Below, one piece after another: positions 8,078 to 14,887 of a stretch of DNA of 14,887 bases. Source of the stretch: Gracilaria caudata (Eukaryota > Rhodophyta > Florideophyceae > Gracilariales > Gracilariaceae); assembly GCA_030374735.1 (NCBI GenBank), contig JASCIV010000660.1:1-14887 (forward strand), read 5' to 3'. The notes beneath the pieces are model-generated. The model was given only the letters and a program-made list of their open reading frames with translations. It made no database searches and was not told the origin of the DNA. Each line of letters opens with the position of its first letter. The stretch's first letter is position 1. The translations under genes and the position numbers were made by a program.

Positions 8078-8114
<37 letters not shown>

Positions 8115-8115
8115 A
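6937..8115 (+). CDS. type II membrane sulfotransferase (Golgi-type, PAPS-dependent) with C-terminal polyQ
   Basis: From ATG 6937 the product has 392 residues. A short basic cytosolic tail (MSLTSRR) leads into one hydrophobic helix (8-30), the layout of a Golgi type II enzyme. The catalytic domain has the 5'-phosphosulfate loop HVPKTGTSLVNTL (74-86) and the 3'-phosphate site FRIPKQRMYSNY (173-184, R-x2-P-x2-R-x2-S). The typical PFVGLTEQFRLSCRLFHAKFG block (246-266) follows. These enzymes transfer sulfate from PAPS, usually to glycans; the acceptor is unknown. The C-terminus is PPPP plus 15 Gln. An in-frame ATG at 6811 would add 42 residues. The frame is open back to 6340, but that part crosses the SPCS1 first exon in antisense and simple repeats, so it is not a credible start. 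It is tail-to-tail with copine, 57 bp apart. Confidence 0.85.
8068..8112 (+). repeat. CAA/CAG tract encoding 15 Gln
   Basis: The tract sits at the extreme 3' end of the sulfotransferase ORF, directly before TGA. It begins with mixed CAA/CAG codons and ends as pure CAA. Nothing in the catalytic fold depends on it. Confidence 0.95.
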
Positions 8116-8172
8116 TATAAACGTTTGTAGACAGCAATCTTCTGTTTTTTTTTTTTCGCTGCGTTTTTGGGT

Positions 8173-9864
8173 TCAGTCCACGGGCGGCGCGTTGGGTATG
8201 ATGTTGCGTTGCGTCATGTACTGCACCAACTGCCCCGGGATCTCCTCCAGCACCATCGCCCTCAGCACCTCCGGCGTGTCGCGGTACTGTCGAAACACCA
8301 CAAACTGCACAATGTCGCGCTCCTGTTCGCGGTCATCGCCGTCCAACTCGCGCATGTCCGTGAAGTCCGCATCGCCCACGCCGATGATCACAATCGACAT
8401 GGGCAACATGCTGGCCAGCGAGATCTCGCGGATGGTGCTCTGCATGTCGCTGATCACGCCGTCGGTCACAATCAGCAGCGTGCAGTACGACTGTCGACTC
8501 TGCGTCACCTCCACGTTCGCGTGCTCCGCCGCCGCGCGAATCACCTCCGAAAAGTGCGTCGGCCCGGACAGTCGCACGCTGTACAGCGTCTGTCGATACA
8601 TGTTGAGCACATCGTCCACGGTGTGACACGTCGGATCCGCGCTGCCCGTCAACGAAAACTTGTGGCACGGCTGGTGGAAATCCGGCGGCAGCTTTGCACC
8701 AAACCCGTACGCCGGGAAGCGTTGCTCCGAGCTGTACGCCGCCAGAATGTCGCCCACCGCGCGAATCGCCAGCTCGTACTCATTGGGCTCCATCGAGTCG
8801 AAGAAGTGCAACGTGCCGCGTTGCGACGGGTCGCCATTACTCGCCGTGAAGTCGATCGCCACCACCAACGACATCTCACAGCCGCCAATAATGTAGTCCA
8901 GAAACGTACGATCCTCCGTCATCGTGCGGTTACCCAACTGCAACGTCGCCGCGCGCGTCGGCGACGGCAAACAGCCCGAGCGCACCATGTCCAACGCCAC
9001 GCGCCCCTCGTTCTGCGCACACTCCTTGAGCGACGCGGTGGCGGCCGCCACCACGCGGTGTCGGCCGCCCTTCTCGTACGACACCTCGAAGCGCAGCGGC
9101 AGCTCCTCGTCGCGGCGGCAAAACTTCTCGTAGTTCATCGACAGCTGCGCAAAGTTGAAGCTTCTCGGCGCGCTCGCCACGCCCGCCATCTCCGAGCGCC
9201 ACACAATGATCATGTCCCCCCCCCTGGCGTTCACATCATCGCCGTCCGCCGCCGGCCGCGACACGGTCAAGTACGGCCCGCGCCCCGTCGCCACGCCCCA
9301 GCGCGGCGAAAACGCGCTCAGCCGCGGGTTGAACGCGATGCGCAGCTTGCTATGCGACACATTCTCCGCAATGATGGTCACCGTGCCGCAGCGATGGTTC
9401 GGCTTGGCGTCAATCTTCAGCTCCAGCGTCTTCCTCTGTCCCGGCGCCCTCACCAACGCCGGCACCGACACCGTGGCCGAGCCCAGATAGTCGTGGCGGT
9501 GCAAATCGGCGTCCTTCTCGCTGGCGTCGTCGCGGTCAAACACGTCCACCGCCAGCTTCTGCGCGCGCTCAAAGAAGTACGAGATCTCGAAACTGCTCGC
9601 CCACGCCACGTTGAGCGAGTTGTAAATGGTCTCCGTCATGCCCACGCGCTGCCAGCGCGCATCGCGTGCCGGGTACGCGCCCGCGCGCCCCGAGCGCGCG
9701 CGCAGCGGCGTGGGCTGCGACGCGTCGCGCGCGGGGCGCACGGAGCCGGTGGGGTCGAGGAACAGCAGCGCGAACGGGTCGGAGCGGCCGATGAAGTCCA
9801 TGTTGCGCAGGTTGGCGCACGACAGATGGATGCTGAGCTTGGACTCGCAGCTCTCCGCCGACAT
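8173..9864 (-). CDS. copine (C2A-C2B-vWA, calcium-dependent phospholipid-binding protein)
   Basis: The product has 563 residues from ATG 9864 (MSAESCESKLSIHLSCANL), close to the usual copine length; it appears to be a single exon. C2A (about 8-150) keeps Ca-binding motifs DFIGRSDPF and DVFDRDD but carries an insertion of roughly 20 residues at about 40-70. C2B (about 170-310) is divergent: where copines have an SDPF loop it reads SPRWG and GRGPYL. The copine-type vWA domain (about 331-545) starts FLDYIIGGCEMSLVVAIDFT with a MIDAS-like DFTASNG. It continues NEYELAIRAVGDILAAY, YGFGA and LLIVTDGVISD, and ends EEIPGQLVQYM. Copines bind membranes on Ca2+ rise and recruit partners through the vWA domain. 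The frame is open upstream to 10290, but that part is Arg/Ala-rich with no family similarity. Confidence 0.93.
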   Translation of the reverse strand: MSAESCESKLSIHLSCANLRNMDFIGRSDPFALLFLDPTGSVRPARDASQPTPLRARSGRAGAYPARDARWQRVGMTETIYNSLNVAWASSFEISYFFERAQKLAVDVFDRDDASEKDADLHRHDYLGSATVSVPALVRAPGQRKTLELKIDAKPNHRCGTVTIIAENVSHSKLRIAFNPRLSAFSPRWGVATGRGPYLTVSRPAADGDDVNARGGDMIIVWRSEMAGVASAPRSFNFAQLSMNYEKFCRRDEELPLRFEVSYEKGGRHRVVAAATASLKECAQNEGRVALDMVRSGCLPSPTRAATLQLGNRTMTEDRTFLDYIIGGCEMSLVVAIDFTASNGDPSQRGTLHFFDSMEPNEYELAIRAVGDILAAYSSEQRFPAYGFGAKLPPDFHQPCHKFSLTGSADPTCHTVDDVLNMYRQTLYSVRLSGPTHFSEVIRAAAEHANVEVTQSRQSYCTLLIVTDGVISDMQSTIREISLASMLPMSIVIIGVGDADFTDMRELDGDDREQERDIVQFVVFRQYRDTPEVLRAMVLEEIPGQLVQYMTQRNIIPNAPPVD

Positions 9865-10111
9865 GGCGCACAACGAGCGCGCGCGCGCGCGACGGGGCCA
9901 CGCGGCAGGGCGCGCACAGCGGGCGGGAGCTTCTTGGACGACGGGTGCCGCGCGAGGTGCGTGCGGCGCGTCGTTTACCCCCCTGAACCCCCAACTGGCC
10001 CATTCGCGCGCGCGGCGCGCTGCCAGCGCGCGCTTCTGTTTTTGAGGTGGCAGCTGCGCGCGGCGCAGTGGCGCGGAGACGTGCATTGTTGTACTTTGAG
10101 CGTTGCGCTTT
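9865..10111. other. copine upstream region
   Basis: This GC-rich stretch lies between the copine start and the left edge of duplicated segment A. It presumably holds the copine 5' UTR and part of its promoter. No TATA box was seen. Confidence 0.4.
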
Positions 10112-10377
10112 ACTGTGTAAGAGATGCGCACGCGCGCGCGCCAACATTTCGTTTTTGTGACATTTCTCTCGCGGCCGTGAGATGTGCGCATTTGCGCGCC
10201 GCCTCTTTTCTCTTCCGCAGCTTTTTCTCCGCATCCCAAAGTGTCGCCAACTGCTGTTTGCGCGTGTAGCACGCTCGAGTCCGTGAACAAAAAACGAACA
10301 ACGAAACACTTTACTTAAACTTACTTAAAACTACTCGTTTGTTGCCAGCGGCGCCATTTGTGAACTGTTGATGCCCT

Positions 10378-11424
10378 CTACTTTCCCACCGCAGTAGCCA
10401 TCATCCTCAACACCTCGTCACAGTGGTTGCCAATGTCCTCCCACATCAGAACAAACACATCAACCGCTCCTCCAAGTCCAGCGCCGATCAGTTTCTCCCC
10501 GATCTTCGCAATCATCCAGCTCAGTCCGAGATCTCCGCCATCCGCATGCACACTCAGGCTCGTCAGACTGGCTGTGCTGCCGTCGTCCATGCACTCGTCC
10601 AGCTTCACCACCGACCAGTCCACCTTTGCACTCAAACGTGACACCTCGGTGTACTTCACCTCGCAATCCCCGCGCTTCTCACACACCTGCTTGTAGCTCT
10701 TCAGCGCACACTCACCGTGCACATCGCACACACGAAGCAAATGACCCTCTGTTCCACACGGAAGTCCTTCCATGCACAGTGTTTTGGCCACTCCGCTCTC
10801 TCGTAAGATACCCGAGCTCAAACCGTTTGTGCCGAGCCACTCCGTTTCCACGCAGCTACCATCTCCTTGGGGAGAAGCAGTTTGTTCGGGAAGAGACTGC
10901 GATTGCTCAAGTGTGGAAACTCCGCTCCCAGAGGCTTGTGAAGATCTGGATGAGCACTTCGCTGTTGCGGTTGTCGAAGCGTTAGCCCAGCACTCTGAGC
11001 AGTATCCTGGATATGCGCAATATTCAGATTTCGAACAATAGTCGTCGTTAAGGCAACTGCACTTCGCCATTTCAGTCTCGAAAACCACTGCGTCCACGCA
11101 GTAATTGATCCCTGTTCCATAGAAATTAGGATAGCAAACACATGAGGTACCATCCTTTTGGCCTGTTGTTCATGCGTGGGTTTGCGCCCCACCATCATTC
11201 GTCAGTACGTGCGTTCATTTCATGCAAGAGCGTCGCTCGTGGAAGGAAAACGTACATTGTGAACTACCGAAACAAGCTTTTTGCTTCAAATGAGAGCCTG
11301 AAGTGGAAAAATTTCCAGAGTTGGGCATCCCGGTAATATTCAGCATCCGACTTTCTGCACACACGCACGGAACAGCGAGAAAGGCTACAATCACGGCGAT
11401 ACAAACTTTAGAGATGTAGAACAT
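10378..11424 (-). CDS. secreted Cys-rich protein, paralog A (two exons), unrecognised family
   Basis: Exons run 11424-11256 and 11162-10378 (complement), giving 317 residues. A signal peptide (MFYISKVCIAVIVAFLAVPCVCA) is followed by a Cys-poor stretch with possible N-glycosylation sites (NIT, NFS). A Cys-rich module then has the pattern CSCLNDDYC, SEYCAYPGYCSEC (about 91-114). A Ser/Thr/Gln-rich linker (about 117-159) leads into a 158-residue C-terminal domain from Cys160. That domain contains LPCGTEGHLLRVCDVHG, QVCEKRGDCEVKY, KLDECMDD and a hydrophobic IGEKLIGAGLGGAVDV stretch near the end. I recognise no family. A secreted or surface role is inferred from the signal peptide and paired Cys. 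TATAAAA lies about 130 bp upstream. Splicing is supported by paralog B, which has the same phase and boundary bases. Confidence 0.8.
11163..11255 (-). other. intron of paralog A (93 bp)
   Basis: The donor is GTACGT after ...CACAAT and the acceptor is CAACAG before GC, in phase 1. Splicing creates a Cys codon (T+GC) at the junction, exactly as in paralog B, and joins signal peptide to Cys-rich module. Confidence 0.85.
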
Positions 11425-11554
11425 GATGGATGAGCTCAGTATGTCCCTGCTGTGTACGACCTCTGCTGATTGGGAAAGTGCTGGCGCGGCTGATGCGGAA
11501 GCTGACGTTGTGTGTTGGTGCGGTTCGTGTTGGAGAAGAACGAGTTGCGTCCTC

Positions 11555-11561
11555 TTTTATA
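11555..11561 (-). promoter_or_regulatory. TATA box of paralog A
   Basis: TATAAAA (in CTATAAAAGAGG on the - strand) lies 131 bp before ATG 11424. The same box at the same spacing precedes paralog B, and the surrounding bases are nearly identical. Confidence 0.7.
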
Positions 11562-12492
11562 GAGAAACCAACAGCCATTCGTTCACAACCAACACACTAT
11601 TCTGTAGCTCAAACAAGTACATCCGCCAGGTCTCGTACAATGATTACGCTCTGGACGATAGTGCATGGCTTGTTCGTGAATCCCAAAAGAAGAAGGATAG
11701 CCCGGGGACCAGAAGTGTACAATATCCACTGATTAAAACCAGCTAGTTGGCCTGCGTTGTGTTCAAGCACTTCGAAATGTGACGAAAAGCCGGGCTTCGC
11801 TTTTCTGTCTCTCACATGTAGGCATAGAACGCAACGAAAAAGTGAGGGCAGAAGCACAACAGAATGGCCTGTGTTGTTCGAAAACGTTCATTCTAAACGC
11901 AAAGCATAGTTGTTTAAAACAACAGTCCAATGTGATTCGTCCCATAGATTATCGCAGAATCCCGAAGGTTTACATAGATCTGAGTTGGAGAATCTGAAGA
12001 TAAAATGTTCTGGGAAGCTTGGGGCAGAAGAGCTTTACCGTTGTAAACTGGCCCAATCGTCAGATATTTTGTTGTCTTCTCCCATCGCTCTAAACAAAGC
12101 AAAAGAACACGGGCCCGCACGTAGCATACGGGCCACACGATTCGGAACTGCTTGTGCTATCCGGCAGTGCGCACTGCAAGCTACTCTCTTGAACAGAGTC
12201 TTCTCTCTTCAAAGCTGCGTTCTAGTGCCTTTGAATCCTTCGTCTGTCCCAGTATAGCAAAAAGACAAGTAGGCCAGGCATCACAACATCTGTTGGCTGT
12301 TCTACTGATTGCCACGATTCAAAGGTATTACCCATAACCGATAGCTTCTCTACGCACAGGCAGAGATACGACCTATTCTCTCCCACCGCTCACACGATTA
12401 AGACGAAGACGCCTTGTGAATCACTTTTTGTTGGCGGTTGGAAACCTCCTGTTTAGGTCGTGGTTTTGCCATGCCTTGCCCATTTTGTACCA

Positions 12493-12510
12493 CATTGATA
12501 TTTATCAATG
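12493..12510. repeat. perfect 8-bp inverted repeat with 2-bp loop
   Basis: CATTGATA-TT-TATCAATG. It is isolated in the AT-richer spacer, with no flanking gene, so its role is unknown. Confidence 0.8.
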
Positions 12511-13109
12511 TCTTCGTCATCGTCCCACAAGAATATAGTTTTATTTTGGATGCTACCTCTGCCTGCTCCCGTATTCGGAAGAAAGCCAGGGCTCCAACAA
12601 CGAATGTAAGCTTTCAGTACTCGTTGCAGAAAGAAGACCGCACATATCTTGTGTACATCAGTGGGTACATAATATTATTATTCCCTCCAATAAAAAGTTC
12701 CCTTTTCCAAGAACACAATAGAACGGGGCCCGTTGCAACAGCTAATATCCTAAACCGTCCCGAGCGATTGATGTGAACAACTAAGGTGCAGTGTTTTGGT
12801 ATTGGCATCTTCCAAAAAGCAGTGGCATTGCTTATAATGCCCAGCTCAGATGCAAACGTTTTTCTAAACCCTGCAGGGTTCCAAATCCGCAGTATGAGCA
12901 GTTTTCAAGAAGAGAATACTTAGCAAGCAGGTAGATTTAAAAAAGTTATGGAACAGTAAGACAACATTTCTGCGCAGTAAAACGGGTGAAAACTACTTTT
13001 TGTGAAGAGCTGTACTCGGGAACAAACGAGTAAACAAAGAAACGTGGTTTACAAGCACATGGACTAGACTAGAAGGATAGTAAACATGTTTGTTTATAAA
13101 CATTCATGT

Positions 13110-13127
13110 CTTCTTCTTCTTCTTCTT
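13110..13127 (+). repeat. (CTT)6 microsatellite
   Basis: A trinucleotide tract in the spacer, about 215 bp before copy B begins. Confidence 0.9.
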
Positions 13128-13608
13128 TTTATGAGCACATAAGCCTAATTGTAACTTATTGCGGAGCATCTTTGTTGAAAAAACGCTCTCTCACTAGAAA
13201 GGCCAAAACATTCATGTCAAACTTCTGCTTTGCAAATAAGACAGTCTCACCCAATATCAAGAATGAGCTGCCATCCCTTTCGGACTGGGAGATTTGAAAG
13301 CAGATTTTAAAGCCCAGCAACGGAGAATACATCCTTCTACACACTGTGTAAGAGATGCGCACGCGCGTGCGCTAACATTTTGTTTTTGTGACATTTCTCT
13401 CGCGGCCGTGAGATGTGCGCATTTGCGCGCCGCGTCCTTTCTCTTCCGCAGCTTTTTCTCCGCATCCCAAAGTGTCGCCAACTGCTGTTTGCGCGTGTAG
13501 TACGCTCGAGTGCGTGAACAAAAAACGAACAACCAAACACTTTACTTAAACTTACTTAAAACTACTCGTTTGTTGCCATCGGCGCCATTTGTGAACTGTT
13601 GATGCCCT

Positions 13609-14642
13609 CTACTTTCCCACCGCAGTAGCCATCATCCTCAACACCTCGTCACAGTGATTGCCAATGTCCTCCCACGTCAGAACAAGCACATCAACCGCTC
13701 CTCCAAGCCCTGCCCCAATCAGTTTCTCCCCGATCTTGGCAATGCCCCAGCTCAATCCAAAGTCTCCATCATTCTCATCCACGCTTAGACTAGTTAGGCT
13801 TGCAGTGCTACCATCGTCCATGCACTCATCCAGCTTCACCACCGACCAGTCCACCTTGGCGCTCAGACGAGACACCTCGGTGTACTTCACCTCGCAATCC
13901 CCGCGCTTCTCGCACACCTGCTTGTAGCTCCTGAGAGCACACGCACCGTGCACATCGCACACACGAAGCAAGTGACCCTCTGTTCCACACGGAAGTCCCG
14001 CCATGCACAGCGTCTTGGCCACTCCGCTCTTTCTCAAGATGCCCTCACCGAACCCGTTGGTCCTGAGCCATTCTGTTTCCACGCAGGGGCCGCCATTATT
14101 GCCATTACTATTATTCCCATTGCCGGTATTCCCATTGCCGGTATTCCCATTGCCGGTATTCCCATTGCCGGTATTCCCATTGCCGGTATTCCCATTGTCA
14201 TCTGGTCTGCACGCGTTTATGGCGGTTTGGAGAGCGTTCGTGCCGCACTGATTGCAGTACCCGTCGAACGTGCAATAATCTGAACACTGGGAGTCGGAAG
14301 TGCAAGCGCATTTCCCAAATTCAGAGTTCAAAACATCCAGGTCTACGCACGTATTGGCCCCGCTTTCCGATGCATAGCACGAACAAGAATTTTCGCCTGT
14401 GCCTCAAAACATTCGTCAGAACTCGTGTTTTCTTTGTTCAAGCAACATCGGATTTATGGGAACAACGTACATTCTGAATGGGAGTTACAAGCGATCAACT
14501 GCTTCGAATCAGAATCTTTCGAGCTGAAATATGCGGAGTCCAACAACTTCGTAGTATTCAACTTCTTTTCCTCGCCAAACACGCACGGAACAACGAGAAC
14601 GGCCACAATCACGGCGATGCAAACCTTAAACGAGTAGAACAT
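13609..14642 (-). CDS. secreted Cys-rich protein, paralog B (two exons), unrecognised family
   Basis: Exons run 14642-14471 and 14396-13609 (complement), giving 319 residues. The architecture matches paralog A: signal peptide (MFYSFKVCIAVIVAVLVVPC), a divergent stretch, then a Cys module (SCSCYASESG, CACTSDSQCSDYC, GYCNQCG; about 61-109). A linker of TGNGN repeats (about 125-160) leads to the C-terminal domain from Cys162. By hand the C-terminal 158 residues differ from paralog A at about 16 positions, so roughly 90% are identical. Residues after the signal peptide up to the linker are much less similar, and the linkers are unrelated. All C-terminal Cys are kept. Both genes are intact, so both are likely functional. 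The Cys module resembles small disulfide-rich extracellular modules in general spacing only. Confidence 0.82.
14113..14197 (-). repeat. 15-bp minisatellite coding for TGNGN repeats
   Basis: Five perfect copies of ATTCCCATTGCCGGT (+ strand) run 14113-14187, followed by a partial copy. The length is a multiple of three, so unit changes keep the frame. The tract encodes the Gly/Asn/Thr linker of paralog B and is absent from paralog A. Confidence 0.95.
14397..14470 (-). other. intron of paralog B (74 bp)
   Basis: The donor is GTACGT after ...CAGAAT and the acceptor is GGCACAG before GC, in phase 1. It is shorter than the paralog A intron (93 bp) and largely dissimilar internally, but sits at the same position. 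Confidence 0.85.
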
Positions 14643-14772
14643 GATGGATGAGCTGAGTATGTTCCTGCCGTGTACGACCTCTGCTGATTGGGAAAGTGCT
14701 GGCGCGGCTGATGCAGAAGCTGAAGTTGTGTGTTGGTGCGGTTCGTGTTGGAGAAGAACGAGTTGCGTCCTC

Positions 14773-14779
14773 TTTTATA
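14773..14779 (-). promoter_or_regulatory. TATA box of paralog B
   Basis: TATAAAA on the - strand lies 131 bp before ATG 14642, in the same conserved context as the paralog A box. Confidence 0.7.
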
Positions 14780-14887
14780 GAGAAACCAACAGCCATTCGT
14801 TCACAACCAACACACCATTCTGTAGCTCAAAGAAGTACATCCGCCAGGCCTCGTACAATGATTACGCTAAGGGCGATAGTGCATGAC

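Larger units (their letters stand above)
10112..11671. repeat. direct segmental duplication, copy A
   Basis: This segment matches 13343-14887 in the same orientation, offset 3231 at the left edge and 3218 at the right. The left junction is sharp at ACTGTGTAAG. Copy A carries the Cys-rich gene at 10378-11424 with both flanks. By hand count the 266-bp 3' flank differs at about 9 positions and the 246-bp 5' flank at about 12. Confidence 0.92.
11672..13342. other. AT-richer spacer between duplicates, no supported gene
   Basis: Composition changes visibly here: the GC-rich, CpG-rich texture of the rest of the window gives way to AT-richer sequence. ORFs are short (112 codons at 12438-12776 is among the longest) and none has a domain, signal peptide or codon bias. 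No transposase, reverse transcriptase or clear terminal inverted repeat was found. AGAAGGATAG occurs near 11690 and 13069, and its partial complement occurs near 13330. Confidence 0.5.
13343..14887. repeat. direct segmental duplication, copy B (reaches the window end)
   Basis: This is the counterpart of 10112-11671. Similarity still holds at about 14885, so the right boundary may lie beyond the window. Copy B carries paralog B and the same TATA-bearing 5' flank. Its left end, a copy of sequence that in copy A adjoins the copine upstream region, here abuts unrelated spacer. Confidence 0.92.

Noticed and set aside
8167..10269. 700-codon ORF on the + strand antisense to copine
   Set aside because: It is an Arg/His/Val-rich translation opposite a strongly G/C-third-position gene. 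Such codon bias removes stops from the antisense frame, and there is no domain in it.
9865..10290. 142-residue N-terminal extension of copine
   Set aside because: It has no similarity to copines, is Arg/Ala-rich, and overlaps the duplicated flank. The C2A domain starts right after the ATG at 9864.
10110..10301. Conserved - strand ORF (63 codons) present in both duplicated flanks (also 13257-13532)
   Set aside because: It is preserved because the whole flank is about 97% identical, not because of a coding pattern; the downstream ends differ and other frames are open too. I cannot exclude it fully.
12438..12776. 112-codon ORF in the spacer
   Set aside because: It has no domain, no signal peptide and no codon bias like the real genes. 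It is of a length expected by chance.
1..14887. CRISPR arrays, tRNA or rRNA genes, prokaryotic operons
   Set aside because: No regularly spaced direct repeats, no tRNA-like arm pattern and no rRNA-like sequence were seen. The genes are eukaryotic with introns.

Overview
This window looks like nuclear DNA of a GC-rich unicellular eukaryote. The gene families are eukaryote-only: signal peptidase complex subunit 1, copine, a Siw14-type phosphatase, an RBR-like zinc-binding ubiquitin ligase and a Golgi-type sulfotransferase. Short GT-AG introns of about 50-112 bp, TATA boxes and an AATAAA signal are visible. Genes lie on both strands with short gaps. I cannot place the organism from sequence alone; an alga or another protist with a compact genome fits. 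Third codon positions are strongly G/C in the best-supported exons, and I used this to choose reading frames.

Layout. 3-362 (+): 3' end of a WD40-repeat gene. 363-2620: poorly resolved, with a TATA box at 1350, a decayed bZIP/coiled-coil reading frame (1679-2098) and two weak small ORFs. 2623-3267 (-): Siw14-type phosphatase. 4040-5310 (+): RBR-like RING/Rcat protein, best read as three exons; the unspliced ORF to 5185 appears to follow the wrong frame after 4572. 5564-5845 (+): signal-peptide and Cys-rich segment split between two frames. 6134-6458 (-): a two-exon SPCS1 gene of 70 residues, easily missed because both exons are short. 6937-8115 (+): type II membrane sulfotransferase ending in polyQ. 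8173-9864 (-): copine, tail-to-tail with the sulfotransferase.

The right third (10112-14887) is the most unusual part. A segment of about 1.55 kb is duplicated in direct orientation, copy A at 10112-11671 and copy B from 13343 to at least 14887, separated by 1.67 kb of AT-richer spacer. Each copy carries a two-exon gene for a secreted Cys-rich protein (317 and 319 residues) of a family I do not recognise. The signal peptide, the 158-residue C-terminal domain and both flanks are nearly identical, while the central region has diverged and in copy B includes a 15-bp minisatellite. This is the best candidate here for an undescribed, possibly diversifying, protein family.

There is no evidence that these genes form one pathway. 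SPCS1 (signal-peptide cleavage), the sulfotransferase (secretory pathway) and the secreted Cys-rich proteins share the secretory route, but that is ordinary cell biology rather than a cluster.
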